Under the pieces are notes generated by a model. That model was not told the origin of the DNA, ran no database searches, and was given only the letters and a program-made list of their open reading frames with translations. A program made the position numbers and the translations under genes. From Ascarosepion bandense (Eukaryota > Mollusca > Cephalopoda > Sepiida > Sepiidae), in NCBI GenBank assembly GCA_037127315.1, contig JBBBDQ010000224.1:7275001-7339000 (forward strand): a DNA stretch of 64,000 bases, in the 5' to 3' direction. Below are positions 10,336 to 22,139 of this stretch, piece after piece (position 1 is the first letter of the stretch; each line of letters begins with the position of its first letter).

Positions 10336-11205
10336 TTTTGTTTTTTAATCATGTCACCCGAAGCCACTATAGCGCAGGGGGTTACATAGAGCGATTGGGT
10401 TTAGGAAATGTCAGAGGGAGGCTGATAGACGAGTTAGGATGTACATAGGGAGAGAGTTGGAGAGAATGGGGATGAGTTAGTGTGTTAGGAGGTGTCTATT
10501 GGCCCTACATTTAAACTCCTGGAGGTTGTAGCCGTCGGAGAAGCAAGCATGCGGAAGAGAATTCCACAGGCGGGAAGTGCGAGAAAAGAAGCTGTTGGAG
10601 TAGAAATTGCGGTTACATTTCATCGGTTTCACTGTAGAAGGGTGGGACCTAGTTGCCAATCTAGTATCCCGTGCAAATTCACACCTAGGGGGCACCAGTG
10701 ATTTAAGTTCATCAGAGCAGAAGCCATGAAAGTATTTATAGAAGAGGCACAGGGAAGCCACGTCACGCCGGTGAGAGAGGGACTGCAGGCGGTCAGCTAA
10801 GTCGGTATCAATCACATTACAGATTCTTCGCTGTATTTTGCCAAGAACCCCGAGGAGAATAGCAGGGGCACCCGGCCAGATGTGGCAGCCGTATTCAATA
10901 CACGGGCGGATGGTAGATTTATAGTGCAGGGTAGATTCAGACAGAAAGACTTTCCGGGCCCTGCACAGAGAGCCGACTTTCATAACAGCGGATTTAGCAA
11001 TGGATTCGGCGTAGTCATTCCACTTGAGGTCCGCTGAGAGTGTCAGGCCAAGCAGGCGTAGTGTTTTACTCTCTGGGAGGCAAGCCTGTTCCATGCTAAT
11101 GGGAGGGAGGTGCAGTTGTCTGTGGTGGTTGTACTTGCTTACTATCTGAAATATTTGGGAAAATCTTTTATCAGTTACGGTAGTCCAGGTGTCAAGTGTT
11201 TATCT
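10336..11205 (-). mobile_element. LINE-C copy with open RT C-terminal frame
   Basis: The best preserved reading frame in the window. It runs on the minus strand from about 11200 (no ATG; an internal Met is at 11094) to 10477, some 240 codons. In order it carries an LRLLGLTLSADLKWN block, a GSLCRARKVFL block, TIRPCIEYGCHIWPGAP, a KIQRRICNVID block, HRRDVASLCLFYKYFHG, then FFSRTSRLWNSLP and CFSDGYNLQEFK. This is the C-terminal part of a jockey/CR1-like reverse transcriptase, after the YADD palm. The 3' UTR ends at 10342-10390 with 'ccctgcgctat...gggtgacatgattaaaa'. Upstream RT and endonuclease are missing (5' truncation, usual for LINEs). The open frame suggests a fairly recent insertion, but the copy cannot be autonomous. 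Confidence 0.88.
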
Positions 11206-12640
11206 AGGTGATGACAGCTGTTAATGAAAACCGGAAGCTGTCAAGAAGGCTAAGTAGGGAGGCCATAGGCGACAAAAATATACGAATTTAATTTTTTATG
11301 CAAGGGAAGAAAACCCTTGAATCACGTGACCTTTTAATGATAAATATCACGTACGGCCACCCGTACAAATAAAGATACGAGGAAACAAAATGCACACAAT
11401 TAAACTGTTTTAATTATTTTAAAAATTGACGGGGTCAATCATTTGTATTAAGCTTTTAAATTTTTGATTAGTAATTCTCGTCCTTATGCATTAATTACAT
11501 ACCCTAGCCGGCCCAATATAGGAAGACATTTAACAATAATTTTGAAACTTTTATATATAATTTTTATATATAATTACAAAATTAAAAAAAAAAGAAAATA
11601 AGTCTTGTAAAAATTACTTATTCATTTAATTTTTTTTTCTTTGCAAACTATGATATGCTTAATTTATATTGTTCATAAAAGCAATCAGAAGTTTATCCAC
11701 ATAAAAATTGGCATAGTTATTGCATTTTTCGCAATTCGGACCTATTTTTTAGAAAGACGAGGACTATTGGAGAAAAAAAAACTGTTGATTAGCATTCCCC
11801 AATGACTCCTGAATTTAATTATATTAAGCTTATTGCAGCCCACTGTCGAATTTTTAACCATTTCTGGAAATTAATTGGTGGGGAGTGGTAACATATGTAA
11901 AAAAAATTTTTTACTAATATTTTATACAAAATAATTATTTCAAAATTGATTTCAGTCAATTCTGAGTCACTACTGAATTTTCATCAACATTCGACCACTA
12001 TTTGATTTTTGCAAGAATTTCTAAATTAATGTGTCTTTCACGGTCAAAAAAGCGCATTGTGCAATATTACGTTTGTTTTTTACTTAATAAACGTTGCGGC
12101 AATTTAGGTCTCGCACTGACGTAAGAAAAAAAAGACTTTCTACAAAAATTTCGAACGTGTTAGAAATAAATAAAAAATTTAAAAATTAATTAAAAATTTC
12201 TTTGATCTTAATGATAATATAAACATAAACATTTTGCCGGAAAACGTTAATGTACCATTACACAATATTTAATGGATAAAAAAGTTGTTACTACCCCTCC
12301 TTGTGTTTGGTGTATCCTTTCATGGTCACGTGGGTTGTCTTAATTTCCTCCTTATATGTTGTGTTTTTGTTTCCTCGTTAGCCAGCTTTCCCTGATGTTT
12401 AGGTGACACCTAGGTAGGTTCATCTGGCTCATTAGGTGTTTATTTATTTATTTATTTCGCTCTAGCTCTCTATTTAGCGCTTTCTGTTAGTTGATTACTC
12501 GTATCGGGGTCCGAACTTTTTTGACTGACTTTCATATACTAAGCTCTTTTTTTTTAACAATTGTTTTCTTCTTTCGATAGTTTTCGAGGAAGGTTTTTCG
12601 ACATGAGTATAATTATTACAATCTCGCTTATATATCTATC
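11206..12640. other. Long AT-rich stretch, unassigned
   Basis: No coding frame and no repeat shared within the window. Contains A- and T-runs. A GAGGAAACAAAA motif near 11380 and its complement near 12380 are not flanked by matching sequence and do not make a terminal repeat. Confidence 0.5.
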
Positions 12641-12644
12641 TATA

Positions 12645-12647
<3 letters not shown>

Positions 12648-12681
<34 letters not shown>

Positions 12682-12765
12682 CATTACTGGTTGTTACTAT
12701 ATAGTAACATTGCTATATATATATATATAGCAATGTTACTATATCGTAACAACCAGTAATGAATT
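12648..12765. repeat. (TA)n and near-perfect 88-bp palindrome
   Basis: (TA)n at 12648-12677 leads into a palindrome of 12678-12765. The left arm begins 'aattcattactggttgttac' and the right arm ends 'gtaacaaccagtaatgaatt', with one mismatch in ~37 bp and an AT loop. It could be a small inverted-repeat DNA element or a structure-prone site. Confidence 0.8.
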
Positions 12766-13202
12766 GCAAAATTGAAAATGTTACTGAATCAATGGTGTAA
12801 ACTATTTAAGATTTGTGATACGGCATTTTCACGGCATAGATTAGTATGGCATATCAAGCAATAGTAAGGAACTTTTTCTCTGGTCAGCATTCAACAGATG
12901 TAGCAAGGGATAATTGCAATCTGTTGCAATTTTGTTACACTAAATGGGTGTGTGACAAAGATGTGTCTTCTTACTGGATTTATTCAGCAATTACAGTGAG
13001 GTGCTTCTGAAAGTTCTACTAGGATGCATTATTGACGGTCACAATCTTAAAAAAACATTATGTATGCTGATATGGCGTGTGGATTGCAGACACGGAAAGA
13101 AAAATGTCCTACAACAGAGAGTAAAGGAAGGCGAGAAAATGCACTACACATCAATTGAATATTTGTCTATATTTCTGAGATGGGGTAGTATTTACAATAT
13201 TT
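12766..13202. other. Unassigned sequence
   Basis: No recognised feature. A frame at 13001-13366 runs into the neighbouring foldback and is not credible as a gene. Confidence 0.45.
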
Positions 13203-13350
13203 ACATTATTTGGACTATTGTCCTCATTTTTGTTGCTATGTGTACGATGTTTCGGCCGAAATTCCTAGCGCCTGAAGAAGGCCGGAGTCTACAACGGCCG
13301 AAACATCGTACACATGGCAACAAAGACGAGGACAATAGTCAGAATAATGT
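13203..13350. mobile_element. Compact 148-bp foldback element
   Basis: Two arms of ~55 bp with few mismatches: 'ggactattgtcctc' and 'gtacgatgtttcggccg' on the left, 'cggccgaaacatcgtac' and 'gaggacaatagtc' on the right. The loop is about 36 bp (13259-13294). The outermost 'acattatt' and 'aataatgt' extend the pairing. The right arm holds a well-formed ribozyme-like core (13272-13307). Flanking sequence on the right (13385 on) is LINE-B. Confidence 0.8.
13272..13307 (+). ncRNA. Hammerhead-like core in the compact foldback
   Basis: CTGAAGA (13272-13278), then a stem-loop with GGCCG paired to CGGCC (about 13280-13299), then GAAAC and ATC. In the hammerhead consensus CUGANGA and GAAA flank stem II. 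The left arm supplies a pairing partner for the sequence after GAAA ('gtacgatgt' with 'acatcgtac'), giving a possible long stem III ending in a GUU triplet. The stem I that would then be needed is poor (one or two pairs). Cleavage is therefore unproven. Confidence 0.45.
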
Positions 13351-13384
13351 ATGTACTATCAATTGAATATATTGTTTTCAATAG

Positions 13385-14460
13385 AAAGACCCCCCATCCA
13401 ACACGCGAATTACAAATTAGAGATATCAAAATCAAACAAGTACGAAATTTGAAATACCTAAAAATGTTTTAACGGAGAAGGGAATTTTTTTTCTTTTTCT
13501 TCATGGGCCGTATCTCCTTCGAACGTTTAGCGATCATGGACTACCACTTGGCCATGTCTCTTGTCACTCTCGATATTTTTCTTCTTAGTATCTCTCCAAA
13601 AACCTTATTCGCCATCCATTTGCTCAAGCCTATCAACTATGTCTCTCGCTGCTTTCCCCAGTTTCTCTTTTCTTCTGTTTGTCTTACATTATATTTTCAA
13701 GGTCATCCTTCCTCATTACGTGTCCCAAGAACTTCAGCTGTCACATTCTGATGTTAAGTATGAGTTTGCTTCCTCTTCAACATCTAATCATTTCTCACGT
13801 GTTTGGTCTATGCTATCTTCAACTTCTTTGCTACTGCTTCGTGCCTTTCTTTTATCCTTGAGGACATCGTCCAACATTCAATGCCATACAGAAGAACAGA
13901 TATCATATAGCAGTTCAGCGCTCTTTTCTTTGTTTCTAATGAGATTTTGCTTTCTCTCTGTACGGTACCGAAATCTGAAGACACATTGAGAGAGCAAAGA
14001 TATGTTCTAAAAGCAAAGCAAAGGATTAAAAACATGAGAAAATGTTAAAAACAAAAAAGGAGATTATTGAACTGTCATATGATATCAGTCTGGACAATTT
14101 TATCCTGTATTAAAAGTCTTGCAGTTCTACAGAACAATGCTGACAATACTATGGAATTAATATGTGAATAACGACGAAGTTTTAAAATCTAATTTTATTT
14201 AGAATCGAACAAATACACTTATACTGAATATAATAAATTTCTAGAGCACGTAAGGAAAGAAGGCTTATGTAATATGACACTCACAAGACATATTGAAGAC
14301 AATAAAATTTAAAAAAACAGCATATAAACGATCCACTAAGCTTGCAGATCAGACATTAGCATAGATAGCGAAAAGACGAGATTTACTAAAAGCTATTAAG
14401 GACAGGAAATTGTAAAGAGCCATGAACGCCCACATCCGAATAGGGCATGGTATGTAGAAG
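13385..14460 (+). mobile_element. LINE-B relic interrupted by a second LINE-B
   Basis: Two collinear plus-strand pieces. The left piece (13385-13488) encodes an IKIKQVRNLKYLKMF stretch, equivalent to IKQVQKIKYLVGI of the 60.6-kb copy. The right piece (13986-14460) continues with nucleotide similarity to the segment for SKVLRNRTISLETRKR, through ISVWTILSC-like, EFLEHVRKEGL-like and the 3' end ('agccatgaacgcccacat'). Between them lies a minus-strand LINE-B, 13489-13985. All frames are broken. Confidence 0.65.
13489..13985 (-). mobile_element. LINE-B insertion inside an older LINE-B
   Basis: On the minus strand it encodes ISLETKKRALNCYMISVLL, YGIECWTMSSRIKERHEA, and, in other frames, KLKFLGHVMRKDDLENI-like and 3'-end sequence. 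The 3' end is at about 13490-13510 ('catgaagaaaaagaaaaa' on the minus strand). The copy is 5'-truncated just before the SLETKKR block. I could not settle a target-site duplication. Confidence 0.75.
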
Positions 14461-15890
14461 TTGTTTTCGTTTCGAATTCGTTTTAGCTTGCAGGGCTTTT
14501 TACTATTAAACTTGTCTTACTCTGAAAATTGCCATGTCAAATTTGCAACTCTTGCATTTGCAACTCTTACATACATTGCAATATTTTGTTTATAGTTCAG
14601 GATCAATTTGATTGTTCCAAACGTTTTCAGCTGTTATAAATTCCTAGGGATGCCCTGTCGTCATACGAGTTACCTTAACATTCTCTAACAGTTGTTTTTC
14701 CTTTTATGAAGACAATATCTTTTTCATTAATGATTGCGCACCTTGTTTTACAGCCAAACATGGACCAATAATGGCAAATTTCTAAAACGTATATGCAACT
14801 ATCAAGATGAAATCGGTTTTCAAAATCTATTTTTATTGAATACGTTTGAATAATTTTGGATCTTAAAAGCAGATAATAACCATAAATCCTTCTAGAAAAG
14901 CTTGTCTTCTCATATTTTTAATTCAGTCTATTTAAATATTTAATAGGAAAAAGATTTAATGATAACATCTACTTTTGGAAGAGTAAATCTGCTGATAGAA
15001 AACCTAGAAAACTTTTAAATATGTATAATATTTTTAAATCGCGTTGTTCATTGAATAAGAGATACTTCCACGGAGTCGAATCGCTTTACTTTTCCGTAAT
15101 CTAGGTGTAAGAAGCAAGTTTCACCCCGGGAAATTCTATTTTGAAAAACAGACTCCTGCACATTTGCTTTCTGCGACAATTTATTATTAACCTCTTCAAG
15201 TCAAGTGTCAATCGTTATCTGTCAATTATTTTAATGGTAATCTTCTACCTTGAGTGGCTGTTGAGGTTTGTACTGGGTGAAATTTAGTGAAAAATGCACT
15301 TTTGACGTGTGCTAAGATGTATGTCTATAGCTAGTAGATTGGTTGGAAATGAACATAATTTCTTTGTTCTAATTGAAATCGAAACCAGAATGGAAAGATC
15401 AGAATGGAAAGATTTCTCTAAAGTGAAGCGATTAAAATAGAAGATCGACATTTACTAGAAGAAAATAGCAAAGTTAAGCAACTATTTTATTAAAAATCGT
15501 TACGAGAATCTTTTTGTAGTATTTTACGGAATACTTGCGGAATTGTATCAATTGTCTATTTATCGTATTGGCTTTTGTTTAAGATTCGAAAACCCTCGAC
15601 TTTGGAGTAAAGAATTGTTAAAAAGGTACAGCATTGTAATTTTTCTTTATCAGATACACTTGTGAAATGCATAAGTGTGTCTGGATTATTTAGATCTCGT
15701 AACATTTGGTAATGTTGCTTGTCTGATTCAGGGTTTGTGGCAGCTGATTTGATAAACTTACACGAAGACAATAAATAATAACGAATGTTGCTTAAGTTCA
15801 GGTGTCATTCTAGGAAAAGCAAGACCTGAATTTGACTAAAAATGTCCATCTGTTGTAGTTTTACATCGATAAACAATAAAAGTGGGGGAG
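14461..15890. other. Unassigned AT-rich sequence
   Basis: No recognised repeat or coding frame. A 71-codon minus-strand frame at 15556-15771 has no domain I recognise. Confidence 0.45.
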
Positions 15891-17060
15891 TGAAAAAAAA
15901 AGAAATAAAGGCATAAAGATTTTCTGAAAGAAAGAAAAGGCTAAATAGGAGAAAAAGAAAAAGGAAATAAAAAATCGGTAGAAAATATCAGATAAAATGT
16001 AATAAAAGCCAATAAAACATCATTGTAAACGAAGGAAGGAAAATTCATGCAGAAAGTAAGATAATTTGCTATCTAGTTGGTTGAGTCAGAAATAATTTTC
16101 GCTTATCTTTATCAAATAAATTCTTCAAAAATAAACTACAATTATATTTTATCTAATTATATATGTACCATTATTTGTAACAACATTATACTCGTTTAAC
16201 AGAAAAGAGAATATATGATTTTAACGATGAAAATAGTAATTTTAATGTATAACTTACAAATAGTAAAATAAATGAATAAAACTATTATAACTATATAAAC
16301 CTTTCTAAAACTAGATTCAACTTCATTATAATTTATTAAGCATTATATTTATGCTACAACTATAATATTTTATTTTATTGTAATAAAACTTTAAAACAGT
16401 AACTTTAATAAATAACTTTAACACATGTAACGCACATTCTTAGTTTTAAATAGAAAGGGATAAAAAAACATTAACAGCTAAAAAGGTACTTGTTTAATGT
16501 ACATAATAAATGGCTAGTAAAGCTGAAATGCAGACGAGAAGAGTTCCTATAAATTTGCCAAGCTTATGAGTTGCTAAAAATATTTTCTTTATGACAAAAA
16601 ATTTCAGTGTAACAGTCGCAAAGCTACAGACAGACAGACGGCGTGATGTAAAGAAGCATGTGAACGGATAGACGGACGCTTTTTTCTCGAGGCTTTTTAC
16701 TAATTTGCTTTACATTTAGCTCACAGCATTTGATTGTTTGCCTTCATTGTATTTTTTCCGTTTTTCTTTTCTTGATCATGCCTTTTCCATAAAAGGAAGG
16801 AATGTCGAACAAAGGAAATAAAAAAAACGAAAAACAGACAAGTGTAAAAAAGAGGAGAAAGGAAAGAAAAGAAAAGAAAAGAAAGAGGCATAAGAATCTG
16901 ATGAGAGGCAATAAGGAAATAAAGAGCGGAACAAAACAAAAGGAAGAAATGAACTGGAAATAATACGAAGAAAAATATAGAAAGAAAAGAAAGAAGAAAA
17001 AAAGGAAGTAAAGAAAGAAAATGAAAATTAGAAGATCTATAAAAAGAAACAGACTGAAGA
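15891..17060. repeat. Purine-rich low-complexity blocks
   Basis: A/G-rich stretches at 15891-16000 and 16795-17060 (GAAAG-type) flank AT-rich sequence. Frames on the opposite strand encode only F/L/S runs. A tetranucleotide-like 'cagacagacgg' occurs near 16630. Confidence 0.7.
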
Positions 17061-18625
17061 ATAAAACGAAAATCAATAAATATTTGTTGAACAATACTAA
17101 TTTGTTAGTATTTGACCAATTTCATGAAACACTTATTAAGATGGATCGATCTATTCGGTCAACAATATTAATCCGACTCTACAATAGGCATTAAGCGATC
17201 ATTTCAAGTTGTGTACTCAATACAGAAAAATATAACATAAAAATGAGTGTTCGAATCCCGCCAAAAAATTTTAATTAAATATTCATACATTTTTTATATA
17301 AAAATGTGCACTTCTTTTCTAAATAAAGATAGAGGTTTGACAAAAAGTATTATAGAGGACACAGCTTTTCTTCTTTTTTTTTTGCATATATTTTTTACTC
17401 GATCAACTACAACTATAGCAAAGTCTTTCTAGGACAAGAAACTTTGACTGTTCATCAATCTTAAGATTGTTGAACTAATTTTTCTCCGAGATCACTTGCC
17501 CTATCAAGACTAAAATATCAGTCTACTCTATTTTTTCACTTTTAGCTAAAAAGGAGATGTCATCTTTCACAAGGGCACGAAAGCAATGTGAATGCAAATC
17601 AACCGTAATTTGAACTCAGCATAAGGAATCCATTTTCCGATTCGATAAACTTTACTCATAACACACTTCCAATTTTAATGTTCGTAGTGATAGATTATGA
17701 ACTAAATAAAGGTGTGAATTAAATGACATTAAAAGTTAGCTTTAGTAGTGCCAACCTAAGGAAAAAAACTAATAAAAACACATGAAAGCAAAACCTATCA
17801 AAATCAAGTAGAAAATATACAATATGCAAATATATAAATATATGTCTCAATAAAATTAACTCGGATATACCAAAGCGAAAGCAATAATCATAGTGACAAG
17901 TGGACAAAAAAAATAGTTAAACTTTCTAACACAGCGTTTGTGCGCTGCGTGTAAAAGAGGCATACTCTTTGCAAAATACAAATAACACACGCACACAAAA
18001 TATTATATAAAAATATTAAATTATTTTTTAAAACATTAATTTAAAGATCTAAAAGGAAAAATTAAAAAGTAAAATATTATGAATTATAAATTATAATATA
18101 TTATATATTGTTTTAAACAAATGACCCGCCCACAATATTATAAACACTAATAATGTTTAAATTATATCAACTATGCTTTTAGTGGGGCATTTTATATAAA
18201 ACTGTAGCTGCTATCACAACTTATGTGACATTATCTAAGGTGTAGCCCTTCCCTAGATTAATTATTGGCACAAATCCATGTGTTTTGCAAAAGGGTTTCG
18301 TTAAATATAAATTGACCCTAAAGTTATGAACTGATCAGTACAAACCTAATTTTTAAACTTAAATTTTTAGCAAAACCTCGAGATAAAATCGCTATTAATC
18401 TTTTATCTAACCTATCATTTAATAATTATGACTGGATATATGAAAAATTATATTGAATACGAAAAAAAATTTATGTGATTAACAGAATTATTTTCGAATA
18501 TTTTAATTCATAAAAATAAGTATATTTTATAGAGACAAGAAAATTTTATCTGCAAATAAACTGATGAGGACGGATAAAACTTCCATGAAACTCGGAATAC
18601 AGATTGAAAAAGGGATAAGTGATGG
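17061..18625. other. Unassigned AT-rich stretch
   Basis: Nothing recognisable in 1.5 kb beyond A/T runs. Confidence 0.5.

Positions 18626-18677
<52 letters not shown>
18626..18677. repeat. (TA)n microsatellite
   Basis: About 23 TA units, directly upstream of a tRNA-like SINE head. Confidence 0.9.
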
Positions 18678-18679
<2 letters not shown>

Positions 18680-18689
18680 TTTACATCCA

Positions 18690-18870
18690 GTGATTTAACT
18701 TGCTTTGAAAGCTCCCTTTCTCTGTAGTTGCGCAGATAGCTCAGTGGTAAGATGTTCCTCTAATGACAAATTAGTCGTATTTTGATCACGGTTTGAAGCT
18801 AAACGGATAATCTATCTGTACTGAAGAGCTGTGATACACCAAAAACAGGCTTGTATCCAGATGATTATAT
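18690..18870 (+). repeat. tRNA-headed SINE-like repeat
   Basis: 18728-18790 has an A-box-like 'tagctcagtggtaaga' preceded by 'gcgcaga', and a weak B-box-like 'ttttgatcacgg', at roughly tRNA spacing. No complete cloverleaf forms, so it is a tRNA-derived repeat and not a functional tRNA. The body has no other copy in this window. Confidence 0.5.
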
Positions 18871-19640
18871 ATATAAATATGGCTCAAGAATGTTAGACAT
18901 CTCATAGTACCCCATGGAGTAGCTGTTGTATCCGTAGCGTTCGTAACAGAATTTTTGAATTTTATCTATGATTGTACATTTAATTAGCGTCTACCGTAAA
19001 CTTTTTACTTAATAACTCAAAGGGAAGGATTTGCGGACGTATGTTTTTATGTTCTTGTTTTGGTGTGTAGAACAATCCGCCCCTAAAATTTGTAAACGTA
19101 TTTTTGATACGTTATATGTTAGATAAAATGTTCAGCTTGAAACTAGTTCAAAGAAATTTGGATTGACCGGCTATAAATTATTTGAAAATTCTGTTATAAT
19201 TGTAAATAAAAGGAAAAATGCAAGAATCCTGGTTAAAGATATGAACATTATCGTTTTTAAATATAAAATAGAACATAAATAGAAGCCCATTGAGTTGCGC
19301 GAAGTAGTACATGAGGATTGTTTCCTCAATTGTAACTTCTAAGAATGAATATAGAGCTAAACTGAATGAGCCTAATTAATAGTCGAGAATATGTACTGCG
19401 TTTTATCTGGAAATAGACACATTCGATTTCATGTTGGTAGTAACATTATAGATGCCCCTAAAATTGATAGTGTCAAAATAATTTTAGTGTGTTTTTGAAG
19501 TTAATTGAATTAATTAAATAAATTAAACTTTATATATAAAAAAAGAGTTGATAATCTGTCTGTCCCACACTGCGTGTCACCTTGCATGAATTTACTTTGT
19601 GTATATGCGTATATCTGTATTGTGCTTGTGAGTAAAATGT
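18871..19640. other. Unassigned AT-rich sequence
   Basis: No recognised feature. Confidence 0.45.
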
Positions 19641-20310
19641 GCTTCTATCATCTAATGTACACACAACCATCCGTCCGTGCATGGAGTACTGCTGCCATCT
19701 ATGGTCAGGCACCCCTGCTGTTTTCCTCAGTGTTCTTGACAGGCTCCAAAGGAGAGTCTGTAATGTGATAGGTACTGATCTGGTGGCTCGATTGCAAACA
19801 CTTCCTCCACCGTCGAAATGTAGCCTCCCTTTGTCTGTTCTATAAATACTTTCATGGCTTCTGCTCGGACGAACTTAAGTCACTGGTGCCTCCTCAACAG
19901 GTTTTTACTCGTGCAACTAGACTGGCAGCTGGGTCCCACCCATTCACAGTCAGGTTAGCCAAATGCAGACAACAATTCTACTCCTGCAGCTTCTTCTCTC
20001 GCACTTCCCGCTTGTGGAACTCGCTCCCATATTCTTGCTTTCCTGACGGCTACAACCTCCAGAAATTTAAATGCAAAGTCAATACTCATCTACTAACCAC
20101 TGGACTCTAGCTCTCTCTCCACCCCCATATAACCTTCCCTTTCTCTCCACCTATGTATCTGTCATCACACCTGCTTTCTCAGCCTTCTATTGCTCCTTTC
20201 TAACTAGTCTGTGCTTCTCACTCTTTTCTAATTAATCTTTTTAGTTATGTAGCCCCCTGCACATCAGTGGATTTTCCGCCTTGTTCGGGGTGAAATGATT
20301 AAAAAAAAAA
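19640..20310 (+). mobile_element. LINE-C copy, RT C-terminus and complete 3' end
   Basis: Two overlapping-frame pieces on the plus strand. 19655-19845 encodes TIRPCMEYCCHLWSGTPA, LDRLQRRVCNVIGTDL and VARLQTL. After a frameshift at about 19800-19880, 19886-20110 encodes TRATRLAAGSHPFTVR-like sequence, FFSRTSRLWNSLPYSCFPDG and YNLQKFKCKVNTHL. A pyrimidine-rich 3' UTR follows and ends 'tatgtagccccctgcacat...gttcggggtgaaatgattaaaa' (20246-20302) with poly(A). The 3' end identifies the family that gave SINE-B its tail. 5'-truncated; a few inactivating changes, otherwise young. Confidence 0.88.
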
Positions 20311-20369
20311 GAATTTGCACACACTAAAAAATGATAATTTTATAAGTTCAGCTTAGAATAGAAACAAAG

Positions 20370-20460
20370 CCAAAAATATGTGAGGATCAAACTCACTACT
20401 TAATTGTAAGGAAATTAGCGAGACAAGTTTGCTAACCATTACAACACGTCGAGGTACACA
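20370..20460 (-). repeat. tRNA-like SINE head relic
   Basis: On the minus strand 'tgttgtaatggttagcaaac' resembles an A-box region, and 'gagtttgatcctcac' a B-box. No cloverleaf. Likely a fragment of a tRNA-derived SINE. Confidence 0.4.
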
Positions 20461-21214
20461 AATTCACCCAAATGATGTAAAGCTATTTATTGCAAATATT
20501 TAATTCACACCAAGAAATTATAAATTTATGTTTGATTTTATTAAATTTTTGGCACTCTATCAAAATTTTAAATGTTAATTCAAAATCTGTTTAGTATATC
20601 TCGTAACAAGTTACGAGAAAAAATTACCAAAGATCAGAAAAAAATTTACCAAAAATCAGGGAGTTATTCATGTTTTGTAAGTGCGGATGATATTGGAGGT
20701 ATTTACAAATAAGCTTTTACAATTAAAAAAAATGTTTTTGGCTTGTTTATCGCAGTGAGCTCGAACACGTAAAAAAAGCGCACTTGAGTTGCCCACATTT
20801 GGGGTGATCGCATTGGTCAACTCAATCAGAATGTAATGAATAGGCCTTGATTTAGAAAAATTTGTTTTGAATTTGGTGTGAATTTTAGTGAATACAAATT
20901 CTTTTCTATTTTGGGGTGAATTAATATTTTGGGTCGAAGTAAAAAGAGAAAGTTCACTTAATTTTAATGTAGTATTTTAAATTTGCCATTGAAGTAGAAT
21001 ATCTCAGCGTGCATGGAATGCTCATACAATGTTGCAAACCTGTTGCGTTTTGGTTGGGGGATATGTAAAGTTACCATAAACGTATTTTTCTCCTCAACTA
21101 AAATAACGACGATTCTGCAATGATACATAATAATCGTAAAACCTTCACTTGTAAAGTTACATCAACATCTTTGTAGTTTTTCCCACAGAGAAAAGCTGTA
21201 GGATTCATACATTT
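20461..21214. other. Unassigned AT-rich sequence
   Basis: No recognised feature. Confidence 0.45.
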
Positions 21215-21328
21215 TACAAGTGTATTTACGCGCAAATGGATGCAACGAATTCAACTTTAATTCGAACTCGGCTCTCTAATTTCACATTCCGAGGCGACAT
21301 CCAATGCACCATAATGCACATCCTTTTT
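21215..21328 (-). repeat. SINE-A head fragment
   Basis: Minus strand. The tRNA-like head of SINE-A ('gtgcattggatgtcgcctcgg', 'gccgagttcgaatta') is followed by 'gttgaattcgttgcatcc' and 'tgcgcgtaaata'. A and B boxes are at tRNA spacing. The rest of the SINE is missing. Confidence 0.75.
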
Positions 21329-21463
21329 GTGTTTTGTCCACTTCGTCTCCGTCTGCAGCGGCAACGACGGAAGCCAACGGAAACCGGTGACGGTGGGCAA
21401 GGTTAGACGTACGAGACCTAACGCACACAGCATTGCATATGTTACGAAAATTATATATATATA
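21329..21463. other. Short GC-richer segment
   Basis: 21340-21430 is noticeably less AT-rich than its surroundings. No coding frame or repeat recognised. Confidence 0.35.
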
Positions 21464-21677
21464 TGCGGTGCCGATATAGTATGTGGCCTACCGTGTTTGA
21501 ATATTTCTTACCTCAGTAAGAGTATATTTACCGATATAAAGTATTCTGCTATTTACTGAAATTATTTTCCATAACCCTTACCAGACAGTTATAATACTTC
21601 CTTATAATATGCCTTTTAATAGGGGCTACATAGTATGCCAATGACAGAATTTCGTAGACCACATACTATACCGCACC
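21464..21677. mobile_element. 214-bp terminal-inverted-repeat element
   Basis: The left end 'tgcggtgccgatatagtatg' then 'tggcctacc' is matched by the right end 'gtagaccacatactatacc' then 'gcacc'. This gives ~26-bp imperfect terminal inverted repeats. The flanks both read 'atat', consistent with a short AT target duplication. No coding capacity, so a MITE-like non-autonomous DNA transposon. Confidence 0.7.
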
Positions 21678-21837
21678 ATATTTGCCTTAAAGACACCTAA
21701 CACTTTAGCTGTAATGTTCAGCATGAGAGTAAATTTTAATCGCTTAACACTGATTGATTGTTTTTTACCGTTTATCTAGAATCATAAAATAACTTTAGAT
21801 TGTAAGAATGTTTGGAGAAAAATAATAATTTACTGAC

Positions 21838-22090
21838 ACAACAGAACTTTGCACTATGCCACACAACAGGAGAACCCAGTCATGGGTGTCAAACAATTGC
21901 TGCAAATATATCATACTTTACATCTAACCACCTAAGTCTCAAATAGCAACCCACGCGAGAGACAAAAGAAAAGTTCTTTTAACACCAAAGATAGACTAAA
22001 GACAAAAATTATAGCAGCATTCACCAACTTAAACAAGGAGACCGTCCAGAGAGTTACAGGAGATGTTGTATCAAGTTGAAATGCCAGTTC
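21838..22090 (+). mobile_element. Mariner transposase relic, C-terminal piece
   Basis: Plus strand. From about 21838 a QQNFALCHT stretch (for QQDSAPCHT) leads, with a frameshift, into RRTQSW, then a KSSFNTKD-like part and DRLKTKIIAAFTNLNKETVQ near the end. The sequence is that of a mariner-family (IS630/Tc1/mariner) transposase from the second catalytic aspartate to the C-terminus; the aspartate itself is changed to Asn. A large part of the DYYVW segment is scrambled. It lies tail-to-tail with a second mariner piece at 22140-22480. Confidence 0.75.
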
Positions 22091-22139
22091 TCGCATGATC
22101 ACCAAGGTTAAGTAATGTCTAGTTGGTACTTAAATGAAT

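Noticed and set aside
11300..12400. GAGGAAACAAAA and CACGTGACC with complements ~1 kb apart
   Set aside because: The two words are in a different order on the two sides, so they are not terminal inverted repeats.
13001..13366. 121-codon frame
   Set aside because: Runs across the foldback element; no domain.
16721..17094. Apparent membrane-protein frame on the minus strand
   Set aside because: Same compositional artefact of a purine-rich tract.
18728..18795. Possible tRNA gene
   Set aside because: A/B-box-like motifs are present, but acceptor and anticodon arms do not pair; tRNA-derived SINE head.
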